The translations under genes and the position numbers were made by a program. 64,000 nt of DNA from Priestia abyssalis (lineage in GTDB: Bacteria; Bacillota; Bacilli; Bacillales; Bacillaceae_H): NCBI RefSeq assembly GCF_002019595.1, contig NZ_KV917369.1, forward strand, positions 2,566,417 through 2,630,416, read 5' to 3'. Positions within the stretch are counted from its first letter, which is position 1, and each line of letters starts with the position of its first letter. This document shows positions 17,923 through 25,938 of the stretch, one piece after another. A model generated the notes under the pieces. That model made no database searches and had not been told where the DNA came from. It saw only the letters and a program-made list of their open reading frames with translations.

Positions 17923-18300
17923 CTATTCGATAATAACAGATACAGTATCACCATTAGCGGATTGGATATCAACGATTTGTCCGTCTAATTCATTTTCGAT
18001 CGCGTCAATCAGCAAATCAATATCCAAATCTTTTACGTACTTTTCTGCTTGAGGTACGTTTGATGCGATACCATGACCTGCTTTTAACACCGCTTTCACA
18101 AGTTTAATGGGTAAATTAACATTCACATTATCATGTTCTTTAGAAACGACACGTATCTTTAATGTTTTGTCTAAGTAAGCACCAGGTGATGCCTTCGAAG
18201 ATTCTTTTTCTTTTAGCACATGGATAAGCTCAGCCGCTTTTTCAGAATCTATTTTTCCATCTTGTACCATCGTTAATACTTTTGAAATTTCCTCTTTCAT
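17923..18300 (-). CDS. SHOCT-like domain protein (YvlB N-terminal type)
   Basis: 125 residues. Residues 1-32 form a SHOCT-like two-helix unit (ISKVLTMVQDGKIDSEKAAE). The rest contains LKIRVVSKEHDNVNVNLPIK, then a helical stretch, then DGQIVDIQSANGDTVSVIIE. This matches the front part of YvlB-like proteins, but the long DUF4097 beta-helix is absent, so the protein is much shorter than YvlB. Such proteins sit with LiaI/PspC-type envelope-stress genes or DUF2089 regulators. It begins 11 bp after the DUF2089 stop. Likely role: partner or sensor for that regulator (inference). Confidence 0.65.
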   Translation of the reverse strand: MKEEISKVLTMVQDGKIDSEKAAELIHVLKEKESSKASPGAYLDKTLKIRVVSKEHDNVNVNLPIKLVKAVLKAGHGIASNVPQAEKYVKDLDIDLLIDAIENELDGQIVDIQSANGDTVSVIIE

Positions 18301-18311
18301 TTGAAATCCCC

Positions 18312-18683
18312 CTATTCATTTTTTAATAACTTAATGGCTTCTTCAGGCGTTATTTCGCCGTTTTCCAACATGGAGACAATTTTCTTCTCATTTCGTTCAT
18401 TTTTTTTCGGTGTTTCCGTATCGTATCCGAGTGCAGCAACAATGTCATTTAACTTTCCACGCACAGTCGGATAAGAAATACCGAGTTCTTTTTCCACTTC
18501 TTTTATGTTTCCTCTGCAAATCAGAAATGTTTCGACAAACTGAAGTTGCTCTGAAGATAAAGAGGCAATTTTCGATAACTTAAATTCATTTTCAATTGTG
18601 GTGTGGCAATGCGAGCAATGTAATTTCGTCACATTTAGCGCATTGCTGCAAACCGGACAGCTAGTCAGAACAGAATATTTCAT
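18312..18683 (-). CDS. DUF2089 putative transcriptional regulator (zinc ribbon + HTH + SHOCT-like tail)
   Basis: 123 residues. An N-terminal zinc ribbon is marked by CPVC (about residues 9-12) and CSHC (about 23-26). A helix-turn-helix follows: FLICRGNIKEVEKELGI then SYPTVRGKLNDIVAALGY. The C-terminal end SMLENGEITPEEAIKLLK is a SHOCT-like helix pair similar to the start of the next gene's product, which suggests the two proteins contact each other. First gene of a three-gene operon with gaps of 11 and 5 bp. It probably controls this operon and others; targets unknown. Confidence 0.75.
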   Translation of the reverse strand: MKYSVLTSCPVCSNALNVTKLHCSHCHTTIENEFKLSKIASLSSEQLQFVETFLICRGNIKEVEKELGISYPTVRGKLNDIVAALGYDTETPKKNERNEKKIVSMLENGEITPEEAIKLLKNE

Positions 18684-18900
18684 AGAAAAATCCTTTCTTT
18701 TATTTAGTTACATTATATGGTTGTGTGTTAATAAAATCAATATAGAAATTAATTATTTTTAATTATTAAAAACTAAATGTTAATTATTTTGATTTTTATT
18801 TTAAATTATTTCAACACAAGTAAAGAAGAGAAATAAAAATAATTACTAAGCTCTACCTGATAAATAAAAAACAAAGGCCCTTCGTTTCCTTAATAAACAA

Positions 18901-18938
18901 AAAGGTGTCTCATCCCTCAAATGGGACAAGACACCTTA
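18901..18938. terminator. Stem-loop terminator
   Basis: AAGGTGTCTcATCCC ... GGGacAAGACACCTT, a long near-perfect stem immediately downstream of the VOC fragment on the minus strand. Confidence 0.65.
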
Positions 18939-18958
18939 TGAAGTATGATTATGTTGAT

Positions 18959-19153
<195 letters not shown>

Positions 19154-19207
19154 CTATTGTACATATTGTCTTTTCCAGGACCGTAGTAATCCTCCAGTTC
19201 ATCAATA

Positions 19208-19245
19208 ACAAACACACACCGGTATTCACTCCGGTGTGTGTTAGA
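19208..19245 (-). terminator. Perfect stem-loop downstream of the 40-residue ORF
   Basis: ACACACCGG, eight-base loop, CCGGTGTGT, extended by partial pairing outside. Lies 20 bp beyond the small ORF stop on the minus strand and has a modest T-rich tail (TTTGTTATT). Confidence 0.6.
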
Positions 19246-19265
19246 TACAGATCCAAGTTTGCTAT

Positions 19266-19388
19266 TTAAGCAATATCGTAGAGCAAAATCAGCAATTCAT
19301 CAGAAAGTGTATCGACATCACGTTCTTCTGTTTCTTCACAAGATTCTATACAAATTGTTTTAATATCGTCAAAATCAGCACAGGACAT
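19266..19388 (-). CDS. Small acidic 40-residue ORF
   Basis: ATG at 19388 lies eight bases after GGGGAG; the frame ends with TAA at 19266 and a perfect terminator hairpin follows. The product begins MSCADFDDIKTICIES, continues CEETEERDVDTLSDE and ends LLILLYDIA. It is strongly acidic with three cysteines in the first half and a short hydrophobic end. Good ribosome site plus private terminator argue for a real gene too short for usual ORF calling. No family recognised. Possible roles range from peptide precursor to small regulator; none is supported directly. Confidence 0.45.
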   Translation of the reverse strand: MSCADFDDIKTICIESCEETEERDVDTLSDELLILLYDIA

Positions 19389-19597
19389 ATTCTTCTCTCC
19401 CCTTATAATTAATTTGAATTTTCTAACATTATTATCCAACTTTTATTTAAGGAAGTAAATTACTGAAATTTACACATATAATTCTGGTTTATATAAGGGT
19501 TTTTGGGAAAATGAACTACACTGCTTAAAAATATACTCATTTTTACTCTAAGGATGTATACTTTACATAGCACCACATAGAACGGAGACTATCATTT

Positions 19598-19903
19598 ATG
19601 AGCCACGTTAGATTTTTAATTTATCAATTTATATTTTGTAACACGTTTTTTATTATCAATTTTTATTTAGATAAGTACATTAGCAAACCATTTACTCGTG
19701 TTGATTTAATAGCAACATGCATAAATATCCTTATCGTTACACTACTTGTTATTCTGAGTAATAAGCTGTATAAACCTTTCAAATCTATTCGATTACGCAA
19801 TAAGATTTTACTTTCTATACCCGCTGTCATTTTAGCAATTTTATTTATAGGGTTACTGGAGAATATTTGGTTTGAAATAAAAGGGGAGCTGTTATTTAAT
19901 TAA
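19598..19903 (+). CDS. Small membrane protein, unknown function
   Basis: 101 residues, ATG at 19598 with GGAG about ten bases upstream. Three hydrophobic helices are apparent at about residues 5-24 (FLIYQFIFCNTFFIINFYL), 36-55 (IATCINILIVTLLVILSNK) and 69-88 (ILLSIPAVILAILFIGLL), with a positively charged loop (YKPFKSIRLRNK) between the second and third. AT-rich codon use. No family recognised. It stands alone between the small acidic ORF and the ethanolamine locus. Confidence 0.5.
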   Translation: MSHVRFLIYQFIFCNTFFIINFYLDKYISKPFTRVDLIATCINILIVTLLVILSNKLYKPFKSIRLRNKILLSIPAVILAILFIGLLENIWFEIKGELLFN

Positions 19904-20274
19904 CCTGAAACATTGGTCCGTAACTTATGCTTTATCCACGTTCCTCTTATGCATTTTAACCTTTACTCCAATTAATGACATGGAAAGCAGTATAACTTTC
20001 TATTAGTAAAGACGATAAATTAGGTGACCTCTTATTAAACTCAAGCCTCTGTTAGTTTAAGTACAATAAGAAACGTTTCCGCGTAACCACCTTTTCTCGA
20101 AATTTATTGATCTAATAAGAAGTTAATTTAAAGTATATACATCTTATTCTTATATGCGGATATTAGCGTAGAATGTCGATTATATTGGATCATTTGCCAT
20201 ATGACATAGACTCGGAAATCATAGCTGTTCGTATTGAAATAGAAGGAATGCTTCATTCATACCATTCTGGTGTA
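19904..20274. other. Intergenic stretch, nothing recognised
   Basis: 370 bp between a plus-strand and a minus-strand gene end. AT-rich, with no ORF, tRNA or convincing terminator. A short inverted segment (GAATG ... CATTC, around 20247-20267) could be a weak terminator for the eut operon. Confidence 0.4.
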
Positions 20275-21684
20275 CTACATGGGTGTCGTTTCTCTTTTTG
20301 GAGAATCACCGCTTGCCGCTAACAGCTCAATGGGAGGATTAGATTCTTGCGAAACAGACTTTACTTGTTTCGCTCCATATAAAACATAATACAAAATGGC
20401 GCTGATAAAAATGAAACCAATCACATATGTGAGCGGTACGGTCATTCCGAAAACAGAAAGCGACGTCGTTAAAACGCTGTACCGTACGATGCTGTAGAGA
20501 CATAATAACCCAAGGGTAAGTGCAATGCCCGGAACAATTGGATACGCGACTTTAAATGGCCGCTCAAGGTTAGGCTCCTTTTTACGCAAAATGAAGAGCG
20601 AAACCATACTGATGCAATACATGGTCACGGCACCAAAGACTGATAAAATAATCAACGCATTCGCAAAAGTAGCAGAACCTGCACAAATAACCGCAATCGC
20701 TCCCGGCACTAACAGACCCCAAACAGGTGCGCCTTTTTTATTTACTTTTGCTAGTACGCGAGGCAAATACCCTTCCCGTGCCAATGCGTATGTTTGACGT
20801 GAATACCCCATAATAATGCCATGCAGGCTTGCAATTAATCCAAATAATCCAATAATAGCGACAGTGGTCGGAATCGCACTTCCTTCCCCATAGATTGAGG
20901 CTAATGCTTGCGGCAACGGATAATCCGCTAATTCTCCTTTTCCGCCGCCAAGCCCTGCTGTGACAAGTAACGTGAATAATGTTGCCGTTGCCAGCGTTAA
21001 GATTCCGCCTATGAACCCTTTAGGAATATCTTTGCGCGGATTTTCCACTTCTTCTGCCGCCATGGCCCCGCCTTCAATAGCTAAATAAAACCAAACTCCA
21101 AATGGAATCGCAGCTAATACGCCTGTCCAGCCGTTTACGAATGAGTACTCATTTAAAATATTGTCCATCTTAATGTGCGGTAACCCTGCCGCATAATAAA
21201 TGGCTAAACCAATTAAGGCCACAATCGTTGCCACCAATTCAATCATTGCCGCTTCTTTTACTCCAATTAAGTTAATGAGAATGAAAAAGATAAACACACC
21301 AACCGTTGCATAGACAGGGTGAATAGCCGGTATTAAAAAGTGAAGGTACGCCCCTGTAGAAACTGCGATGGCCGGAGGGGCAAATACAAATTCCAATAAA
21401 CACGCAACTCCTGCCATAAACCCGCCGAAAGGCCCCAATGCCCGTTTCGCGTAGGCCGAGGGTCCGCCGGCGTGGGGAATAGAGGTCGATAACTCTGAGT
21501 AGCTAAAAATAAAGGTGGTATAGAAAATGGTCACAATGACAGCGGCAATCGCAAGGCCGATAATTCCGCCCTGTTCAAATCCGTAGTTCCAGCCGAAATA
21601 TTGGCCCGAAATGACCATCCCGACAGAAATCGCCCATAAATGGATCGGTTTTAAATGTTTCTTCAATTCATGTGTCTGGCTCAT
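20275..21684 (-). CDS. eat: Ethanolamine permease (APC superfamily, Eat type)
   Basis: 469 residues, ATG at 21684 following GGAGGAAG. About twelve membrane helices, beginning with LWAISVGMVISGQYFGWNYG (glycine-rich helix 1 of APC carriers) and including SIPHAGGPSAYAKRALGPFG, FYLAIEGGAMAAEEVENPRK and SRQTYALAREGYLP. These blocks are characteristic of the ethanolamine permease subfamily. The gene is last in the eutA-eutB-eutC operon, 14 bp after eutC, so it supplies the substrate of the ammonia-lyase. C-terminal tail of about 30 residues is cytosolic and variable. Confidence 0.88.
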   Translation of the reverse strand: MSQTHELKKHLKPIHLWAISVGMVISGQYFGWNYGFEQGGIIGLAIAAVIVTIFYTTFIFSYSELSTSIPHAGGPSAYAKRALGPFGGFMAGVACLLEFVFAPPAIAVSTGAYLHFLIPAIHPVYATVGVFIFFILINLIGVKEAAMIELVATIVALIGLAIYYAAGLPHIKMDNILNEYSFVNGWTGVLAAIPFGVWFYLAIEGGAMAAEEVENPRKDIPKGFIGGILTLATATLFTLLVTAGLGGGKGELADYPLPQALASIYGEGSAIPTTVAIIGLFGLIASLHGIIMGYSRQTYALAREGYLPRVLAKVNKKGAPVWGLLVPGAIAVICAGSATFANALIILSVFGAVTMYCISMVSLFILRKKEPNLERPFKVAYPIVPGIALTLGLLCLYSIVRYSVLTTSLSVFGMTVPLTYVIGFIFISAILYYVLYGAKQVKSVSQESNPPIELLAASGDSPKRETTPM

Positions 21685-21698
21685 ACATGCTTCCTCCT

Positions 21699-22412
21699 TT
21701 AAAGTACAAGATTGACGCCGCTTGTTTTTTGTTTGAGCATCTGACTAATGACTGTCCCGATATGGGCAGCTGCCTCGATGGGCGGTGTACCTCTTCGATG
21801 AATATTGGATATGACCATGCGATTCGATTCTTTTGTTCCTTTACGGGGCTTGTAACACATATAGGCACTAAGGGAGTGCGCACAAACAAGTCCCGGACGT
21901 TCCCCAATTAGCAGCACAAATGCTTCTGGTTTCAACACTTCTCCTATTGCATCCATACATCCAACCCGTCCGCCCCTTACAAAGAATGGCGTCCCGACCT
22001 TTAAGCCATAAGCAGACATGGAATCAAGCAAAGCAGGGTATACATCCATCATGTTTTCTTCAATGGCGTTCGCGCTCAATCCATCCGATACAACAATTTG
22101 TACTTGAGGACGTTGAATACAGCGTTCCATGATTATTGCTTTTCCTTCATCTGATAAAATCCTTCCTTGATCAGGCCGGGTTAAGTACCGTTCTTTCGTT
22201 TCAAAACATGTGTCAATTGAAAATAAATTCAATCGCTTCAATAAGTCTTTTGATACTTCCCCGTATACGGTATCAACCGCAGCAGCGTGATCAATCCGAA
22301 ATGATAAGAAATCTTTCGTTAATGGCCTTGTGCCCGTACGGCCGACTCCAATTCGTGCCGGCGTATATTGTTTTAAAATGTCCAGTGGATCCATCACATC
22401 TGTTTTATTCAT
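21699..22412 (-). CDS. eutC: Ethanolamine ammonia-lyase small subunit
   Basis: ATG at 22412 is preferred over an in-frame GTG at 22421, because GGGAGG lies eight bases before the ATG. 237 residues. Signature blocks: TPARIGVGRTGTRPLTKDFL, FRIDHAAAVDTVYGEV, QIVVSDGLSANAIEENM, LIGERPGLVCAHSLSAYMCY and SNIHRRGTPPIEAAAHI. With EutB it forms the B12-dependent enzyme that splits ethanolamine to acetaldehyde and ammonia. Length is a little short of enterobacterial EutC (about 295), lacking the N-terminal extension used for microcompartment targeting there, which fits the absence of shell genes. Confidence 0.93.
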   Translation of the reverse strand: MNKTDVMDPLDILKQYTPARIGVGRTGTRPLTKDFLSFRIDHAAAVDTVYGEVSKDLLKRLNLFSIDTCFETKERYLTRPDQGRILSDEGKAIIMERCIQRPQVQIVVSDGLSANAIEENMMDVYPALLDSMSAYGLKVGTPFFVRGGRVGCMDAIGEVLKPEAFVLLIGERPGLVCAHSLSAYMCYKPRKGTKESNRMVISNIHRRGTPPIEAAAHIGTVISQMLKQKTSGVNLVL

Positions 22413-22430
22413 GTTACACACCTCCCAGTA

Positions 22431-23801
22431 TTATGCTTTACTCATAAACAAAGTTGGGTCACCTGCTAATCTCGTTAATTTACCATTTTCCATGATTCCT
22501 TGCTTTTCCAGCCATTGTTCGAACGGTGGAGCGGGGCTTAAACGCAGCACACTGCGCAATGTGGCAATATCGTGATAACTCAACGATTGATAATTCAGCA
22601 TGCAATCATCTGCCATCGGAACACCAATCACGAAATTCACACCAGCCGCGGCTAACAACGTACTGAGAGTGTCCATATCATTTTGATCAGCTTTCATATG
22701 ATTCGTGTAGCAAACATCAACGCCCATTGGCAGACCGTGCATTTTCCCCATAAAATGATCTTCTAACCCGGCTCGTATCACTTGTTTGCTGTCATATAAG
22801 TACTCTGGTCCAATAAATCCGACAACTGTGTTCACTAAGAAAGGCTTGTATCTTTTGGCCAGTCCGTAGCATCTGGCTTCTAACGTCACCTGGTCGATAT
22901 CAAAATGAGCTTCGGCTGATAACTCTGACCCCTGTCCTGTTTCGAGGTACCACCTGTTTGGACCGACAGCTGTGCCCTTCTCGTGAATAAGAGCTGTTGC
23001 TTCATCAAGCATTGAAACCGAAATGCCAAAAGACTCGATCCCGGCTTGTGTACCGGCCAAACTTTGAAAAATCAAGTCGGCAGGCGCTCCCTTTTCGATT
23101 GCTCGCATTTGGCTTGTCACATGTGATAGCACACAGTTTTGCGTTGGAATCGAAAACTGCTCCATAATCTCTTTTGTTTCACACAGCATTCCATAAATAT
23201 TATCCGTTGTATCAATAACTGGATTAATCCCGATCATGGCGTCGCCTACTCCATAACTCAAAGCTTCATATAAAGAGGCCCTCATTCCCTGCAGGTTGTC
23301 TGAAGGATGATTGGGTTGCGCTCTCGCCGCTAACACTCCTGTTTGTCCCACTTTTGTTTGACAATACGTAATAATTTTTATTTTAGATGCCGCTTGAATG
23401 AGATCAAGATTGGACATAATTTTCGCTGCGGCTGCAATCATTTCACTTGTCAGCCCCTTGCTGATTCTCAATAATTCACTGCCTAAATGGCGATCATCAA
23501 GGATATACTCGCGCAAATCGGCAAGGGTCCAATTTTTAATGACATCATAAATGCTTTCATTCACGCCTTCTTCAATCACTTTTGAAACTTCATCTTCTTC
23601 CGGTGATAACAAGGGATAGTTTCGAATGTCAGCCAAAGTCAAATCAGCTAACACCACCTTTGCCGCCATGCGCTCTTTCATGTTTTCGGCACCAATGCCT
23701 GCGAGCTGATCACCGGAACGTTCTTCATTCGCCTTGGCCATGATTTCTTTTAAACTATAGAATTGATAGGTTTTTCCTAATAAGGTTGTTTTTTTATACA
23801 T
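22431..23801 (-). CDS. eutB: Ethanolamine ammonia-lyase large subunit
   Basis: ATG at 23801, six bases after GGGGTG, gives 456 residues; a GTG at 23810 is a less likely start. The protein matches EutB along its length: LANEERSGDQLAG-like start, ARAQPNHPSDNLQG, SYGVGDAMIGINPVIDT, LSHVTSQMRAIEKGAPADL, SLAGTQAGIESFG, LETGQGSELSAEAHFD (active-site Glu region), NTVVGFIGPEYLYDSKQVIR and HGLPMGVDVCYTNHM. Catalytic TIM barrel that binds adenosylcobalamin. It follows eutA directly and precedes eutC by 18 bp. Confidence 0.95.
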   Translation of the reverse strand: MYKKTTLLGKTYQFYSLKEIMAKANEERSGDQLAGIGAENMKERMAAKVVLADLTLADIRNYPLLSPEEDEVSKVIEEGVNESIYDVIKNWTLADLREYILDDRHLGSELLRISKGLTSEMIAAAAKIMSNLDLIQAASKIKIITYCQTKVGQTGVLAARAQPNHPSDNLQGMRASLYEALSYGVGDAMIGINPVIDTTDNIYGMLCETKEIMEQFSIPTQNCVLSHVTSQMRAIEKGAPADLIFQSLAGTQAGIESFGISVSMLDEATALIHEKGTAVGPNRWYLETGQGSELSAEAHFDIDQVTLEARCYGLAKRYKPFLVNTVVGFIGPEYLYDSKQVIRAGLEDHFMGKMHGLPMGVDVCYTNHMKADQNDMDTLSTLLAAAGVNFVIGVPMADDCMLNYQSLSYHDIATLRSVLRLSPAPPFEQWLEKQGIMENGKLTRLAGDPTLFMSKA

Positions 23802-23819
23802 TTTTCTCACCCCATTTTT

Positions 23820-25265
23820 TCATGAAAATGCTAATGTTTTAATCGAAATGGAAATGGCTTCTCCCGCAACAGGCAACCCTAAATCGATATAATCACCATG
23901 TGTGAAATCGACTTGGTCAATACAAATGACGTGTGGCTGTTTTCGGCAATGTTTGGTCAAGGCTTGCCCGAGTGCTTTTGCCATATCACTTTCACAAATG
24001 ACTACCATACAGCGTGACTCTGGAAAGTGATATGTAAACTGTTCATAAAGGGCGTAAGCCAAATCTTGCAGCATCCTATATGTGCAGTACTGAATCTTTG
24101 ATAAGGCAATTGCAAACGGCGGGTCTTGCTTTGCATCAAACAGTTCTTTTGCCTGAAGCATCGCATCCTGCAAACGTGTATGGAAGGCCTCTTTGTGCCA
24201 TTGGCCATTATCTTCAACAGGAATGGTTTTAATCGGGATATTCTTTATTGGCAAAAGAGACTCATTCACATAAACGGTTGCGCCGCTCACCTCCGTGTTT
24301 TGCATTCCGGCTCCAATGACAGTCGCTCTTGTCGTTTCTGCTGCATCGCTGATTGGAACAGGAAATTGCGGAGAAACGATCTTTAATGTGGAAGCAAGCA
24401 ATGGTCCCATATCTCCGTGTTTTGCCACTTCTTTCAGTTGAGCCGGTTTTACGTCTGTCATCATCTGGCCGATACCTCCTGAGAAAATCAGTTCATGAAT
24501 GGGCAGCATAGGCTTTGAAGGCGGTTCAAGCAGCAGTAATTCTGCTTCATATTTAAGCGAGCCGGTAAGGTAAGACACCATGCTTTCGTTGATTCTAAGG
24601 CATATTTCTTCAAGCTGTTCATAGGTAACGATTCCTCCTGCTTGCAGGTCAAAGTGATTTGCCTTAAGCCAAGGCTGAAGATGCTCTGAAATGTAGTCGA
24701 TCTCACCATGCTCCGTTAAGCGAATAAGCCGTCCTCCAACATGGAACGTTACCGTCTGAATGGCTTTTCCTTGTTGAAATAAGGCCACATTGGCTGTGCC
24801 GCCTCCAATGTCTACATTGGCAACAACCCCCTCCACCTCAAAAGAACGTTTCATCGCTCCAGATCCTTTTCCAGCTAAAATACCTTCTAAGCGGGCCCCA
24901 GCTGTCGCCACGACAAAATCACCTGCACGTTCTGCCAAATAGTGAATGATGGTTTGGGCATTTTCTTTTCGGGCTGTTTCCCCTGTAATGATGACAGCTC
25001 CCGCTTTCACATCTTGTAAACCAATTTGAGACCGCTCGTATTCATAGGCTAAGAGTTCCGCTAATTGATCGATATCAATTTCATAGTCACTTTTTAAAGG
25101 CGTCGTATAAATACGACTCGTATACGTTATTTTACGGTCGACGATCCGACAGCTCGGAAGGCTGAAGCGATCTCCTATTTCCCTCACAAGCAAATGGCTG
25201 ACAATAAACTTCGTCGTACTTGTGCCGATATCAAGACCAATACTCTTTATCCAGTTCTCCTTCAT
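23820..25265 (-). CDS. eutA: Ethanolamine ammonia-lyase reactivating factor
   Basis: The second of two adjacent ATGs (25265) is preferred, six bases after AGGAGG. 481 residues of the actin/Hsp70-like ATPase fold: SIGLDIGTSTTKFIVSHLL (phosphate 1), VVANVDIGGGTANVALFQ (phosphate 2) and ELIFSGGIGQMMTD (adenosine loop). EutA swaps damaged cobalamin on ammonia-lyase for fresh cofactor at the cost of ATP. The gene ends 18 bp before eutB. It is the first gene after a conditional terminator with an ANTAR-type hairpin, so the whole structural operon should be controlled at that point. Confidence 0.93.
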   Translation of the reverse strand: MKENWIKSIGLDIGTSTTKFIVSHLLVREIGDRFSLPSCRIVDRKITYTSRIYTTPLKSDYEIDIDQLAELLAYEYERSQIGLQDVKAGAVIITGETARKENAQTIIHYLAERAGDFVVATAGARLEGILAGKGSGAMKRSFEVEGVVANVDIGGGTANVALFQQGKAIQTVTFHVGGRLIRLTEHGEIDYISEHLQPWLKANHFDLQAGGIVTYEQLEEICLRINESMVSYLTGSLKYEAELLLLEPPSKPMLPIHELIFSGGIGQMMTDVKPAQLKEVAKHGDMGPLLASTLKIVSPQFPVPISDAAETTRATVIGAGMQNTEVSGATVYVNESLLPIKNIPIKTIPVEDNGQWHKEAFHTRLQDAMLQAKELFDAKQDPPFAIALSKIQYCTYRMLQDLAYALYEQFTYHFPESRCMVVICESDMAKALGQALTKHCRKQPHVICIDQVDFTHGDYIDLGLPVAGEAISISIKTLAFS

Positions 25266-25289
25266 CATTCTCCTCCTTATCTTTGAAAA

Positions 25290-25357
25290 TTGGAAAACAA
25301 AAAGACGCCTTGAACAACCCCTGCATTTGCAGGATTGTCACAAAGCGCCATTGCTTT
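25290..25357 (-). promoter_or_regulatory. ANTAR-type antitermination leader before eutA
   Basis: On the minus strand AAAGC-AATGGC-GCTTT (25357-25342) is a five-base-pair hairpin with a hexanucleotide loop that has A at position 1 and G at position 4, the signature of ANTAR protein targets. Its 3' arm overlaps CGCTTTG (25347-25341), which can instead pair with CAAGGCG (25312-25306) to close a longer hairpin followed by TCTTTTTGTTTT, an intrinsic terminator. The two folds exclude each other, so EutV binding would permit transcription into eutA. A second canonical hexaloop hairpin is not evident. Confidence 0.7.
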
Positions 25358-25362
25358 ATTAT

Positions 25363-25938
25363 TTATTCACTTGTTTGTTGTATGACCTTTTCTGCCAGCT
25401 TGATCATCGGAATGTGATGCGTCATGCTTTCTTTCTGCATTCGCCGGTATGCCTGTTCCTCTGTGCAGTTTAATTGTTGCATGAGGATGCCTTTTGCTCG
25501 TTCAATCGTTTTACGATCTGTTATTTTCTGTTCCAGATGGCCAACTTTATCCTGCAAGCTAAGAAATAGTCTTCGCTGACTTAAGGCAATTTCAACTGCC
25601 GGAAGCAGTTCTCTTTCCTTTACTGGTTTGACGAGGTAAGCGTTAATATCGGCCTTCTTCGCATCTTCTACCACTTCCCGGTGGCTAAAGGCGGTAAGCA
25701 GCAAGATGGCACAATTTGAAAAGCTTTTAATAATCGACGAGGCCTTTAGTCCATTCATCACCGGCATTTTTACATCCATGATGATCAGATCCGGCTGCAG
25801 GGTACGAGCTTTTTCAATGGCTTCTTCGCCATTTTTCCCTTCGCCCACTACCTTATAGCCGCTTTCCTCCAGCATTTCTTTCAGATCGATTCTTGTAAAG
25901 GGTTCATCATCCACAATCATGATTTTGGAAGCATTCAC
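25363..25938 (-). CDS. eutV: Response regulator with ANTAR RNA-binding domain
   Basis: 191 residues. Receiver domain: KIMIVDDEPFTRIDLKEML (acidic pocket), DLIIMDVKMPVMNGL (phosphorylated Asp near residue 54), LLLTAFSHRE (Thr switch) and INAYLVKPVKERELLPA (Lys). A coiled linker leads to the C-terminal ANTAR domain with TIERAKGILMQQLNCTEEQAYRRMQKES. In Enterococcus and related Firmicutes, EutV is activated by EutW and ethanolamine and stops termination in eut leaders. It overlaps the eutW stop by four bases, and its own 3' flank contains the probable RNA target. Confidence 0.93.
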   Translation of the reverse strand: MNASKIMIVDDEPFTRIDLKEMLEESGYKVVGEGKNGEEAIEKARTLQPDLIIMDVKMPVMNGLKASSIIKSFSNCAILLLTAFSHREVVEDAKKADINAYLVKPVKERELLPAVEIALSQRRLFLSLQDKVGHLEQKITDRKTIERAKGILMQQLNCTEEQAYRRMQKESMTHHIPMIKLAEKVIQQTSE

